From: Janibacter cremeus
GTDB lineage: Bacteria; Actinomycetota; Actinomycetes; Actinomycetales; Dermatophilaceae
DNA: 64,000 nt
Direction of reading: 5' to 3'
NCBI RefSeq assembly: GCF_029395675.1
Contig: NZ_CP115184.1
Span: 3,431,360-3,495,359, forward strand
Of the stretch, positions 6,990 to 16,225 are shown in pieces. Under the pieces are notes generated by a model, which was not told the DNA's origin, made no database searches, and worked only from the letters and a program-made list of their open reading frames with translations. The stretch's first letter is position 1. Each line of letters begins with the position of its first letter. A program made the translations under genes and the position numbers.

Positions 6990-9977
6990 ATGAGCAGCGC
7001 GAGTTGGCCGCACGGCGGTGACAAGGGGGGCGCGGTGCCGCCCCGTGACCACGACGGGACCCCACCGAGGCGTGGCCCGGGCAGGGTGGCGAAGGCGGCC
7101 ATCGCGATCGCCGTGCTGCTCGTGATCATCAGCATCGTCGCGGGGTTGTGGACCGAGTCGCTGTGGTTCAGCGCACTCGGCTTCTCCGAGGAGTGGTGGT
7201 CGCGGCTGAGCACCCAGGCCCTCCTCTTCATCATCGGGGGCCTGGTCACCGGCCTACCCGTCGGCCTGAGCCTGTGGCTCGCCCACCGCACGCGTCCGCT
7301 GACCGTGCCGATGTCCGCCGGGGAGCAGGCCCTCGCGCAGTACCGCCAGGCCATCGAGCCCTTCCGCAGGGTGACCGCGTGGGCGTTGCCCACCGTGCTC
7401 GGCCTGCTCGGCGGTCTCACGGCCGCGGGGCAGTGGCAGGTCTGGCTGCTGTGGCGCAACGGCGAGGCGACCGGCGTCACCGACCCGCAGTTCGGGCGGG
7501 ACATCGGTTACTACCTCTTCGGGCTGCCGTGGTGGAGCTTCCTCGTCGGCTTCCTCACCGTCGCGATGCTCGCGAGCCTGCTCAGCGCGGTCTTCGCGCA
7601 CTACATCTACGGCGGCATCGTCCCGCCCGGACGCGGTCGCTCCACGCGGGCCGCCTTCCTCCACCTGGCCGTCATCGCCGCGGTGCTCGCGGTGCTGCGG
7701 GCCTGGAGCTACCTGCTCGACGCGCACGCCCTGACCACTCGCGAGGGCGAGGTGCTCACCGGCGTCGGGTACACCGCGGACCACGCGATCATCCCCACCA
7801 AGTACATCCTCGCGGTCGCGGCGGTGCTGTGCGCCGTGCTCTTCCTCGCCTCGGTCCGCTCCCGCTCTTGGCGGCTGCCGATGATCGCGGTCGGCACCCT
7901 CGTCGTCCTCTCGATCGTCGTCGGGGCGATCTACCCGGCCCTGGTGGAGACCTACCAGGTCTCGCCCTCGCGCAACACGCTCGAGGAGCCCTACCTGCAG
8001 CGCAACATCAACGCCACGCGGGAGGCGCACGGTGTCGCCGAGACCGAGGAGACGACCTACGACGCCGTCTCGGACGTCACCTCCGGGCAGCTGCGCCAGG
8101 ACGCGCAGTCCATCCCCGGCATCCGACTGCTGGACCCCGCGGTCGTCAGTCAGACCTATCAGGAGCTGCAGGCACAGCAGCAGTACTACACCTTCCAGGA
8201 CGAGCTGGACGTCGACCGCTACGAGATCGACGGGGAGACCACCGACGTCGTCGTCGGGGCGCGCGAGCTCGAGCTCGACAACGTCCCCGCCGACCGGCGC
8301 GACTGGGTCAACGACCACACCGTCTACACGCACGGCTACGGCCTCGTCATGGCCCGCGGCACGCAGGTGCAGGCCGGCAACCCCGAGTGGATCAACCCGG
8401 CGTCGGCGATCGGCGAGTACGAGCCGCGCATCTACTTCGGCGAGCAGATGGACCACTTCTCGATCGTCGGCCGCAGCGACAACCAGGAGCCGCGCGAGGT
8501 CGACCGCCCCACCGGTGGTGAGGACTCGCGCTACACCTACCAGGGTGACGGGGGAGTGGACATCGGGTCCCCCCTTCGTCAGGCGGCGTACGCGCTGACC
8601 CACCGCGACCTGAAGTTCATGCTCTCCGACGCGGTCGGGCCCAACTCCCGGCTGATGGAGCACCGCACCCCCAGGGAGCGTGTGGAGCGGGTGGCGCCGT
8701 GGCTCACCCTCGACGACGACGTCTACCCGGCGATCGTCGACGGGCGCATCAAGTGGATCGTGGATGCCTACACGACCTCGCGGCAGTACCCGTACAGCAC
8801 CGCCTTCTCGATGTCCGGCGTGCAGACCGGTCAGGTCTCCTCCCGGGAGACGCAGCAGGCGAGCGCGCTGGTCGGCGATCGGGTCAACTACATGCGCAAC
8901 TCGGTCAAGGCCACCGTCGACGCCTTCGACGGCAGCGTCGACCTGTACAAGTGGGACAAGGACGACCCGATCGTCGAGGCCTGGGACAAGGCCTTCCCCG
9001 ACCTGATGCAGGACCGCGACGACATCAGCGGTGAGCTCATGACGCACCTGCGCTACCCGGAGGACCTCTTCCTCATGCAGCGGGCCGTCCTCGCCGACTA
9101 CCACATCACCTCCGCGAGCGACTTCCGCGCCGGGCAGGACCGCTGGCGCGTGCCGGACGACCCCTCGCGCGGTGACGAGGGCGTGGCCCAGCCGCCGTAC
9201 TACCTGTCGCTGGCGATGCCCGAGCAGAACCGGCCCTCGTGGAAGCTGACCTCGACCTACATCCCGCGCGGTCCGCGCAACGTCATGGCCGGGTACCTGG
9301 CCGTCGACGCCGATGCCGGTGCGACCGACGGCGACCCGGCCCAGGGCTACGGGAAGCTGCGTCTGCTCTCGGTGCCACGCAACACCACCGTGCCGGGTGT
9401 CGGCCAGGTGCAGAACGACATCGTCTCCTCCAACGCCACCTCCGGCGACGGCAGCCAGACCCTGCAGGACTACCTCAACAACGCCAACCGCGGCGGCTCG
9501 CAGGTGCACTTCGGCAACCAGCTGGCGCTGCCGGTCGGGGAGGGCTTCCTGCACGTCGAGCCGATCTACCTCTCCTCGTCCTCGGGGACGTCCTACCCGC
9601 AGCTGCGGATCGTGGTGGCGACCTTCGGCGGCAAGGTCGCCTGGGGCCCGACGCTCGACTCGGCGCTGGACCAGCTCTTCGAGGGCGATGCCGGTGTCGA
9701 GGGCGGCGACTCCACGCCGGCTGAGGGCGAGCCCGGGTCCGGGGACGAAGGGGGTGACGGTGGCGGTGACGAGCCGGCAGCGCCCGCGGCGAGCGACCCC
9801 GAGGCCCTGCGCGAGGCCATCGCCGGCATGGAGCAGGCCTACGCGGACGGCCAGGAGGCGCTGCGCAACGGCGACTTCGCCGCCTACGACCAGGCGCAGA
9901 AGGAGCTCAAGCGCTACCTCGAGCAGGCCGCTGCCGCACAGCCCGAAGGGGGCTCGGCAGAGCTGGAGGGCAACTGA
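6990..9977 (+). CDS. UPF0182 family large membrane protein
   Basis: 995 residues. About seven transmembrane helices fill the first 310 residues, starting with VAKAAIAIAVLLVIISIVAG. A large hydrophilic domain follows, probably extracytoplasmic, and then an acidic, Gly/Pro-rich tail (about 900-940) and a short coiled-coil-like end. Length and layout match UPF0182 (COG1615), whose function is unknown. TACGGT at 6975-6980 lies nine bases before ATG 6990, so the transcript should have almost no leader. Confidence 0.9.
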   Translation: MSSASWPHGGDKGGAVPPRDHDGTPPRRGPGRVAKAAIAIAVLLVIISIVAGLWTESLWFSALGFSEEWWSRLSTQALLFIIGGLVTGLPVGLSLWLAHRTRPLTVPMSAGEQALAQYRQAIEPFRRVTAWALPTVLGLLGGLTAAGQWQVWLLWRNGEATGVTDPQFGRDIGYYLFGLPWWSFLVGFLTVAMLASLLSAVFAHYIYGGIVPPGRGRSTRAAFLHLAVIAAVLAVLRAWSYLLDAHALTTREGEVLTGVGYTADHAIIPTKYILAVAAVLCAVLFLASVRSRSWRLPMIAVGTLVVLSIVVGAIYPALVETYQVSPSRNTLEEPYLQRNINATREAHGVAETEETTYDAVSDVTSGQLRQDAQSIPGIRLLDPAVVSQTYQELQAQQQYYTFQDELDVDRYEIDGETTDVVVGARELELDNVPADRRDWVNDHTVYTHGYGLVMARGTQVQAGNPEWINPASAIGEYEPRIYFGEQMDHFSIVGRSDNQEPREVDRPTGGEDSRYTYQGDGGVDIGSPLRQAAYALTHRDLKFMLSDAVGPNSRLMEHRTPRERVERVAPWLTLDDDVYPAIVDGRIKWIVDAYTTSRQYPYSTAFSMSGVQTGQVSSRETQQASALVGDRVNYMRNSVKATVDAFDGSVDLYKWDKDDPIVEAWDKAFPDLMQDRDDISGELMTHLRYPEDLFLMQRAVLADYHITSASDFRAGQDRWRVPDDPSRGDEGVAQPPYYLSLAMPEQNRPSWKLTSTYIPRGPRNVMAGYLAVDADAGATDGDPAQGYGKLRLLSVPRNTTVPGVGQVQNDIVSSNATSGDGSQTLQDYLNNANRGGSQVHFGNQLALPVGEGFLHVEPIYLSSSSGTSYPQLRIVVATFGGKVAWGPTLDSALDQLFEGDAGVEGGDSTPAEGEPGSGDEGGDGGGDEPAAPAASDPEALREAIAGMEQAYADGQEALRNGDFAAYDQAQKELKRYLEQAAAAQPEGGSAELEGN

Positions 9978-10021
9978 TTTGGTCCTCCCCGTGCGGTCAC
10001 GTAGAGTTGCAACTGCAACGA

Positions 10022-10098
10022 CGCGGGGTGGAGCAGTTCGGTAGCTCGCCGGGCTCATAACCCGGAGGTCGCAGGTTCAAATCCTGCCCCCGCTACCA
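10022..10098 (+). tRNA. Initiator tRNA-fMet (CAT)
   Basis: A 77-nt cloverleaf with anticodon CAT. Initiator hallmarks are present: a mismatched first acceptor pair (C1 opposite T72) and three G:C pairs in the anticodon stem (GGG-CTCATAA-CCC). The T-arm reads GGTTCAAATCC, and the terminal CCA is encoded. It closely resembles the E. coli initiator sequence. Confidence 0.97.
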
Positions 10099-10100
10099 GG

Positions 10101-10137
10101 TTCAGGCCCGGGATTCAGTGCGAATCCCGGGCCTGAA
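10101..10137 (+). terminator. Terminator hairpin after tRNA-fMet
   Basis: Perfect 15-bp inverted repeat (TTCAGGCCCGGGATT and its complement) with a 7-nt loop, starting two bases after the tRNA. It lacks a long T-run, which is usual in this GC-rich genome. Confidence 0.8.
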
Positions 10138-10207
10138 GCATGTGCGGGGCCGCGCCCCCGTGCCGCGGGGCGAGCGGAGCGACGAGGCCGGGTCTACGGT
10201 GAAGTCC

Positions 10208-10939
10208 ATGACGACCCACCGCGCCGACCCTGTTCCCCGGAGTGCGGACCACCCCGTGAGTCCGGACGGCCCCCGACGGCCGGCCCTCCTGGTCTTCGAC
10301 GTCAACGAGACGCTCTCGGACATGTCGTCGATGGGTCAGCAGTTCGAGGACGTCGGTGCACCGGCCCACCTGGCGAAGGCCTGGTTCGCGGGAGTGCTCC
10401 GCGACGGCTTCGCACTGACCGCTGTCGGTGCCAGCGAGCCCTTCGCCCAGATCGCGGCGGAGTCCCTGCGCGGCCATCTGCACGGGTTACCGCTCAACCG
10501 CGGCACGGAGGAGGCGGTTGAGCACGTCATGGCCGGGTTCACCGAGCTCCCGGTCCACGCGGACGTCCCGGCCGGTGTCCGGACCTTGACGGATCTCGGG
10601 ATCCGACTGGTGACGCTGAGCAACGGGTCCGCGTCCGTCGCCGAGGCACTGTTCGACCGGGCCGGGATCCGCACCCACTTCGATGCCCTCCTGTCCGTCG
10701 AGCAGGCGGGCGTCTGGAAGCCGGACAGGGGCGCGTACGCCTACGCCCTCGAGCGGTGCGACGTCGACCCGATGGACGCCATGCTGGTCGCCGTGCACCC
10801 CTGGGACATCGACGGCGCCGCGCGAGCAGGACTCGCCACTGCCTGGATCAACCGCGAGGGCGGCGTCTACCCCGGGTACTTCCGCTCCCCGGACCTGCAT
10901 GCACGGTCGCTGACCGAGCTGGCCGAGCAGCTCACGTGA
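10208..10939 (+). CDS. Haloacid dehalogenase type II-like HAD hydrolase
   Basis: 243 residues. HAD motif I is LLVFDVNETLSD with nucleophile Asp31; motif II is TLSNG, and the lysine of motif III is in VWKPD. The layout with an alpha-helical cap matches the type II 2-haloacid dehalogenase group, although true dehalogenase activity cannot be inferred from this alone. The start is supported by a leaderless promoter: TACGGT at 10195-10200, then seven bases, then ATG 10208. It stands alone between the tRNA and the convergent AhpD-like gene. Confidence 0.82.
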   Translation: MTTHRADPVPRSADHPVSPDGPRRPALLVFDVNETLSDMSSMGQQFEDVGAPAHLAKAWFAGVLRDGFALTAVGASEPFAQIAAESLRGHLHGLPLNRGTEEAVEHVMAGFTELPVHADVPAGVRTLTDLGIRLVTLSNGSASVAEALFDRAGIRTHFDALLSVEQAGVWKPDRGAYAYALERCDVDPMDAMLVAVHPWDIDGAARAGLATAWINREGGVYPGYFRSPDLHARSLTELAEQLT

Positions 10940-11016
10940 CATGCGCTCCGGGGAGGAGCGACGGGGCACCGGGCCGCCGAACCGAGGACTCGCGACCTCG
11001 GCTCGGCGGCTCGCGA

Positions 11017-11559
11017 TCAGAGCGCGGGTGCGGCCGGGAGGTCGAGGTCCGTCTGCACGAAGTGGTTGAAGTAGTTCGTGAACAGGTTCAGCGTGACGTG
11101 CACGGACAGCTCGGTGAGCTGCTCATCGCTCCACCCGGAGTCGAGCGCCGTCTGCCAGGTCGCATCGCGGACCGAGCCCACGTCCGCGGTGTACTCGCGC
11201 GCCAGCTCCAGCAGCGCAGCGAGCGTCGGGTCGAAGTCCACGGCACCTGCGCGGATCGCCACCATCTCGTCGTCGGAGAGTCCGGCAGCCCTGCCCCCGC
11301 CGGTGTGCGCGGCCTGGCAGTAGGAGCAGTCGTCGACATTGCCGACCGCGAGTGCAATGGCCTCGCGGGTGCGTCCGTCGAACGATCCGTGGTCGGCGAT
11401 GACCTCTTGCAGGGCGACGTACGACTGGAGCGCGACCGGGGAGTGCGCCATCTCGCCGTGGATGTTCAGGACCTTGCCGAACTTCACATCCAGGGCCTTC
11501 AGTGCGTCCCGGCTGTCCTCCGGGGCGGTCTCGAGCGTGTGGACGGGGATGCGGGGCAT
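11017..11559 (-). CDS. Carboxymuconolactone decarboxylase / AhpD-like protein
   Basis: 180 residues. The AhpD-type redox motif is DDCSYCQAAH: Cys78 and Cys81, with His85. It suggests a thiol-dependent peroxidase-like role. ATG 11559 follows AGGAGG at normal spacing. The gene is divergent from a Crp/Fnr-type regulator 133 bp away, which is probably its controller. The 18 bp spanning start codon and ribosome site are identical to those of the DUF4389 gene at 13488-14906. Confidence 0.88.
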   Translation of the reverse strand: MPRIPVHTLETAPEDSRDALKALDVKFGKVLNIHGEMAHSPVALQSYVALQEVIADHGSFDGRTREAIALAVGNVDDCSYCQAAHTGGGRAAGLSDDEMVAIRAGAVDFDPTLAALLELAREYTADVGSVRDATWQTALDSGWSDEQLTELSVHVTLNLFTNYFNHFVQTDLDLPAAPAL

Positions 11560-11633
11560 GGGAGCCTCCTGTGCGTAGCGGTTTCTTCCTGTCACCGCCC
11601 ACAACGGCCCCCGCGTGGGGGAGCGTCCTCGAA

Positions 11634-11649
11634 TGTCACCGGGGAGACA
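11634..11649. promoter_or_regulatory. Possible Crp/Fnr operator
   Basis: TGTC-N8-GACA, an inverted repeat in the divergent region between the AhpD-like gene and the Crp/Fnr-type gene. It is a plausible target for the latter, but the half sites are short. Confidence 0.3.
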
Positions 11650-11692
11650 CTCTTGGCTCCGAACAGGGACACGGATCCAGGAAGGGCCACCG

Positions 11693-12400
11693 ATGCGCAA
11701 CCGTGAGCATCCGTCCGCCGAGTTCCGCGAGGCGCTGTGGATCTCGCGGTGCGTGGGACACGCCGAGACGACCCCGCTGCGGCCGGAGGACGTCGAGGGC
11801 CTGGCGAGCTTCCTCCACGTCCGCAGCCTGGCGGCCGGCGAACCGCTGGTGCGAGCCGGGGACGAGCCCACGGACGTCTACATCGTCCGTGACGGCTGCC
11901 TGGAGCTGGCGGTCCGCAGCGCCGGGCGACGCATCGTCATCCAGATCCTGCGCCCCGGCGACATCGACGGCGACATCCAGATGCTGCTCGGCAAGGCGAT
12001 GCCGTACGAGACACGGGCCCAGACCGACACCACCTGCCTGATGCTGGAACGGGAGGCGTTCGAGCGGCTCCTCGCCACCCACCCCCAGCTGTCACGACGG
12101 TGGCTGACGAGCGTGTCGGAACGCCTGGCCCGCTCCCACTCCCGCTTGACCAACCTGCTCGGGCAACCGCTGGACGTCCAGGTCGCCCAGCTGCTCCTCG
12201 AGGAGCGCGTCGACGACGTCGTCGTGCTGACCCAGACGACGGTGGCGGCGTTGCTCGGCGTGCGCCGGCCCTCGATCAATCGCGTCCTCAAGCGCTTCGC
12301 GCGGGACGGCATGGTGGAGGTCAGCTACGGCAGGGTGCGGGTCCTCGACGCTCTCGCCCTGGCCAAGCACACGGCACCCTCGGATACGGGGACCGCGTGA
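11693..12400 (+). CDS. Crp/Fnr family transcriptional regulator
   Basis: 235 residues. An N-terminal cyclic-nucleotide-binding-type beta roll (about 30-140, with AGEPLVRAGDEPTDVYIVRDG) is joined by a long helix to a C-terminal winged helix-turn-helix (about 165-225, TQTTVAALLGVRRPSINRVL). No Fnr-type cysteine cluster is visible, so an oxygen-sensing iron-sulfur role is unlikely. ATG 11693 follows AGGAAGGG. It probably regulates the divergent AhpD-like gene and may affect the downstream oxidoreductase. Confidence 0.85.
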   Translation: MRNREHPSAEFREALWISRCVGHAETTPLRPEDVEGLASFLHVRSLAAGEPLVRAGDEPTDVYIVRDGCLELAVRSAGRRIVIQILRPGDIDGDIQMLLGKAMPYETRAQTDTTCLMLEREAFERLLATHPQLSRRWLTSVSERLARSHSRLTNLLGQPLDVQVAQLLLEERVDDVVVLTQTTVAALLGVRRPSINRVLKRFARDGMVEVSYGRVRVLDALALAKHTAPSDTGTA

Positions 12401-12464
12401 ATGAGGCCTCGGTGGCTCCGGCTGTTCGTCGTCTGCGCGCACGCCCGTCCACTAGCGTCCGACC

Positions 12465-13475
12465 ATGAGAGCGATCGTCCAGGACGGCTACGGATCCATC
12501 GATCACCTCAGCCTCGGCGAGGTCCCCCCGCCGGTGCCGGCCGAGGACGAGGTGTTGGTCCGGGTCCGGGCAGCGTCCGTGCATCCGGATGTGTGGCACG
12601 TCATGGCCGGCCGGCCGGTGGTGCTGCGCCTCATGGGCTCCGGGGTCAGGGGCCCGCGCGAACGAGTGCCCGGGACCGACGTCGCGGGGGTGGTGGAGTC
12701 CGTCGGCAGCGCGGTCACCAGGTTCACGCCGGGTGACGAGGTTTTCGGGGAGACCATCCGCGGCATCCAGTGGAGCAACGGCGGTGCATTCGCCGAGTAC
12801 GCCACCGCCCCTGAGGACGGACTGGCTCCCAAGCCTCCCCGCGTCAGCTTCGAGGAGGCAGCGGCAGTGCCGACCGCGGGGCTCATCGCTTTGAAGAACC
12901 TGCCGCCACACCGAGTGCCCTCCGGTGCGCGAGTCCTGGTCAATGGTGCCGCAGGAGGCGTCGGCTCGATCGCCGTGCAACTCGCCAAGGCCTACGGCGC
13001 GCAGGTCACCGGTGTCGACCACGCGAGCAAGCTGGCACTGGTGCAGTCCCTGGGCGCAGACCAAGTCATCGACTACACCGTGGAGGACTTCACCCGCACC
13101 GGTGAGCAGTGGGACCTCATCTTCGACGTGCCCGGCAACCACTCCTTCGGTGCCATACGCCGTGCACTGCGACCGCAGGGGAAATACGTCCTGATAGGGC
13201 ACGATGCATTTGGCGCGACCGGGCACCACTGGCTCGGCAGCATCCCGCGCATGCTGGGACTCATGGCGCGCTCGGCCGTGTCCCCTCAGCTGCGCGGCGG
13301 GTCCTTTGCATCACCAGAGAAGCGGCAGCTGCTGGCCATGCTGGCGGAACTCATGGAATCGGGACAGCTGCGCACAGTGGTCGACTCGACGTATCCCTTG
13401 GAGCAGGTGCGAGAGGCGATGCGCCACCTCATGTCCGGCCAGGCGCTGGGACGGGTCATTGTCCGCATCGACTGA
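12465..13475 (+). CDS. Zinc-less MDR (quinone oxidoreductase-like) NAD(P)-dependent oxidoreductase
   Basis: 336 residues. GroES-like N-terminal domain (MRAIVQDGYGSIDHL), then the nucleotide-binding loop VLVNGAAGGVGSIAVQLAK at about 152-170. The zinc-ligand cysteines of alcohol dehydrogenases are absent, which places it with quinone oxidoreductases. It has its own leaderless promoter: TAGCGT at 12453-12458, six bases, ATG 12465. A related but clearly different MDR gene lies at 20480. Confidence 0.87.
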   Translation: MRAIVQDGYGSIDHLSLGEVPPPVPAEDEVLVRVRAASVHPDVWHVMAGRPVVLRLMGSGVRGPRERVPGTDVAGVVESVGSAVTRFTPGDEVFGETIRGIQWSNGGAFAEYATAPEDGLAPKPPRVSFEEAAAVPTAGLIALKNLPPHRVPSGARVLVNGAAGGVGSIAVQLAKAYGAQVTGVDHASKLALVQSLGADQVIDYTVEDFTRTGEQWDLIFDVPGNHSFGAIRRALRPQGKYVLIGHDAFGATGHHWLGSIPRMLGLMARSAVSPQLRGGSFASPEKRQLLAMLAELMESGQLRTVVDSTYPLEQVREAMRHLMSGQALGRVIVRID

Positions 13476-13487
13476 GACACCCACCGG

Positions 13488-14906
13488 TCAGTCCACGTCA
13501 CCGACGACCGCGGGACTCTCCGCCGGGCCCTGGTCCAGCCGGAACGGCGGGTAGGTGTCGGTCATCAGGGCGACGTACGCGATCACCCGGTAGACCCACC
13601 GGTTCAGGCCGACCAGCAGGTCGAACAACGGGGCCGGGTAGCGGCCGGTGAAGAGCAGCAGCAGCCCGGCCGCCAACGTCAGCGCGCCGACCAGGCCGCC
13701 GACGGCGACGTGAAAGCCGTCCGCGTCACCGAACTGCCACGTGCCCGCGAGCACGGACAGCACGATCAGGTGCGGCAGGGCCAGCAGCCACGACTTGACC
13801 AGCACCAGACCGCGCGAGAGCCGCTCGGGGTAGGCGACGTCGAGGTCGGCCGGGTAGTCGGTGTGGCCGAGGGTGAACGGCGGGTAGCGGTCGGTGCCGA
13901 TCGCAGCCGTCGCGTAGAACTGCACCCGCCAGCTCCACCGCAGGATGCCGACGTTGAGGTCGAAGAGGCCGCGCGGGTAGCGACCGGTGACGAGGATGGC
14001 GAGGAACGCCACCACGGTGAGCACCAGGAAGACCAGCCACAGGAGCGCGAGCACGACGAAGTGCGGGATCGCCAGGAACCACTTGACGAGCCAGAGCACA
14101 CGGTTCAGCTGCGGGTCCTTCGCGCCGACCAGGGCCACGGGGGTGTCGGACCGGACGGCCAAGGGAGGTTGACCGAGCGCGGACCGGCGGGCGTCCCGCG
14201 GTCCCGGCGCCGAGGCGCCGTACACGACGAGCAGTGCGCCGCCGAGGACCAGGGCGCCGCCGAGCAGGCCGAGACCCCACGCCAGGGGTGCGAGCCAATC
14301 GAGGCGTCCGCCCGCGGACAGGTCGACTGTGACTCCCGGGGAGCCGTCGACGTTCATCACCACGGCGGTGTAGGTGCCGGGCTCGACGTCCCAGGTCAGC
14401 GTCTGGGTGTCGGGGCCGCTGCTCTGCGCGGTCCAGAAGCCCTGGTCCGTGGGGGCCTCGCTCAGGTCGCCGCCGGTGCCACGGCGGGTCAGCGAGTAGT
14501 CGAACGGGTCGGTGCGCAGGTCGCTGACCTCGTCGTACGACGCACCGTCCAGATAGTCCGCGACGTCGGTGCTCGGTGCGATCCCGATGAAGACGGCCGA
14601 GGCGTCCGCGGACCGAGCGCTCAGCCGCACGGTGGCGAGGTCACGGTCGGCCCACCCGTCGTCGGGGTCGGGGTCGCCGAAGTCCACGACCTCGCTGGAG
14701 AGGGCCACCGTCTCGGTGGTGAGCTGCTCGGGCGGGGTGCTGAAGAACCCGTCGTCGGCGCGCTGGGTGGCCATCGCCCAGCCGAGGCCGAGGCCGCCGA
14801 GCAGTAGCGGGAAGCCCGCGAGCGCGACCAGGATGCCGATGACGAGGGGGACCGGGCGGCTCCTGCGTGAACTGGTGCGGTCTGGATGTGGGGTGTAGGT
14901 GCCCAT
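13488..14906 (-). CDS. DUF4389 membrane protein with N-terminal extracytoplasmic domain
   Basis: 472 residues. One transmembrane helix at about 18-45 precedes a roughly 170-residue beta-rich domain probably outside the cell. A further helix (about 215-240) leads to the DUF4389 part with its two parallel halves: LNRVLWLVKWFLAIPHF ... GRYPRGLFDLNVGILRW and KSWLLALPHLIVL ... GRYPAPLFDLLVGLNRW, ending in YPPFRLDQG. Function is unknown. ATG 14906 follows AGGAGG. A second, shorter DUF4389 gene lies on the other side of the two-component system. Confidence 0.8.
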   Translation of the reverse strand: MGTYTPHPDRTSSRRSRPVPLVIGILVALAGFPLLLGGLGLGWAMATQRADDGFFSTPPEQLTTETVALSSEVVDFGDPDPDDGWADRDLATVRLSARSADASAVFIGIAPSTDVADYLDGASYDEVSDLRTDPFDYSLTRRGTGGDLSEAPTDQGFWTAQSSGPDTQTLTWDVEPGTYTAVVMNVDGSPGVTVDLSAGGRLDWLAPLAWGLGLLGGALVLGGALLVVYGASAPGPRDARRSALGQPPLAVRSDTPVALVGAKDPQLNRVLWLVKWFLAIPHFVVLALLWLVFLVLTVVAFLAILVTGRYPRGLFDLNVGILRWSWRVQFYATAAIGTDRYPPFTLGHTDYPADLDVAYPERLSRGLVLVKSWLLALPHLIVLSVLAGTWQFGDADGFHVAVGGLVGALTLAAGLLLLFTGRYPAPLFDLLVGLNRWVYRVIAYVALMTDTYPPFRLDQGPAESPAVVGDVD

Positions 14907-15079
14907 GGGAGCCTCCTGTGCCGTTCTGCACCGGGTGCGCAGGACCAGGACTCCACCGTGACGGCTCTCGTGGTCGTCAGACATCGGCCGTGAGGCTCCG
15001 AGCCGCTCGTGCCTTCGGCCGGGGGCAGGTCAGACTTTCGGCCGGTCCCTGGGCGGCGTTCCATCCGTACGCTGAGGGG

Positions 15080-16225
15080 GTGAGCACTCCACTGCGGTCG
15101 CTGCTGGAGGAACCCAGGCCCCCGGCCCCACCGGTTCGGGTGTGGCGGGACTGGGTGCTGCTCGCGGTCGTGACCGTCTCCGCGGTGTGCGAGGCGCTCC
15201 TGCGGGAGGACCTGCCACTGCCGGCGCTGTCGGTGGCGCTGACCCTCGTCCTGGCGCCCTTGGTGCTGTGGCGGCGTACCCACCCGTTCGCGGTGGTCGC
15301 GGCCGCCTTCGGCGCGACCCTCGTGGTTGACATCGGGCTGATGGCGGCAGACGCGCCAGCCCTCGAGATGTACACCATGGTCTACCTCCTGGTGTTCCCC
15401 TACTCCCTCTTCCGGTGGGGCTCCGGGCGTGAGGCGGTGGCGGGCCTGGCGATCATCCTGGTCGCGGCGACCCGCGCGATCGTCGTCGACTGGGCCGGGG
15501 TGGCCGACGCGATCGGCGGGGTCGCTGTGCTGATGTCCGCCTTCGCCCTGGGCTGGGCCGTGCGTTCCCAGCACGGCGCCAGGGAGCGAAGGACCGAGCA
15601 GGTGAAGTCGCAGGAGCGGGTCCTGTTGGCGCGCGAGCTGCACGACACGGTGGCCCACCACGTCTCTGCCATCGCCGTCCAGGCACAGGCAGGGCGCGCC
15701 CTCGCGGCCACCAGCCCGTCGTCGCCGCTGAAGGCACTGGAGGTGATCGAGATGGAGGCAACGCGCACGCTTGCGGAGATGCGGGCGATGGTCCGTGTGC
15801 TGCGCAGCGAGGCACCCGTCGACTACGCCCCGCAACCCGGTGTGGCCGACCTCGAGCAGCTGTCCGGGGCCTCGCCTGCCGGGCCGCGGGTGGAGGTCAC
15901 GGTCTCCGGTGACCTTGCCGCCCTCCCTGCGGCGATCGACGCCGCCGTGTTCCGGATCGCCCAGGAGGCGGTCACCAACGCACTGCGGCATGCCCGCAAC
16001 GCCACCCTGGTGGACGTGCACGTCGCCGGTGACCAGTCGACGGTCAGCCTCGTCGTCCGCGACGACGGTGATCCGGCCCCGGCAGACCCCGCCCACGAAG
16101 TGGGGTTCGGGCTCACCGGGATGGTGGAACGTGCACTGCTCCTGGGTGGCGCGTGCCGGGCAGGTCCCTGCCCCGGTCGCGGTTGGGCCGTCAGCGCGAC
16201 ACTGCCGCGGCAGGTGCCGGCGTGA
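15080..16225 (+). CDS. NarL-type sensor histidine kinase
   Basis: 381 residues. Four to five transmembrane segments lie in residues 20-160. The HisKA_3 dimerisation helix (LLARELHDTVAHHVSAIAV, phospho-acceptor His188) and a HATPase domain follow. The short extracytoplasmic loops suggest sensing within the membrane. GTG 15080 is supported by leaderless spacing (TACGCT at 15068-15073, then six bases), and GAGGGG could also serve as a ribosome site. It overlaps the response regulator by 4 bp (GTGA). Confidence 0.9.
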   Translation: MSTPLRSLLEEPRPPAPPVRVWRDWVLLAVVTVSAVCEALLREDLPLPALSVALTLVLAPLVLWRRTHPFAVVAAAFGATLVVDIGLMAADAPALEMYTMVYLLVFPYSLFRWGSGREAVAGLAIILVAATRAIVVDWAGVADAIGGVAVLMSAFALGWAVRSQHGARERRTEQVKSQERVLLARELHDTVAHHVSAIAVQAQAGRALAATSPSSPLKALEVIEMEATRTLAEMRAMVRVLRSEAPVDYAPQPGVADLEQLSGASPAGPRVEVTVSGDLAALPAAIDAAVFRIAQEAVTNALRHARNATLVDVHVAGDQSTVSLVVRDDGDPAPADPAHEVGFGLTGMVERALLLGGACRAGPCPGRGWAVSATLPRQVPA

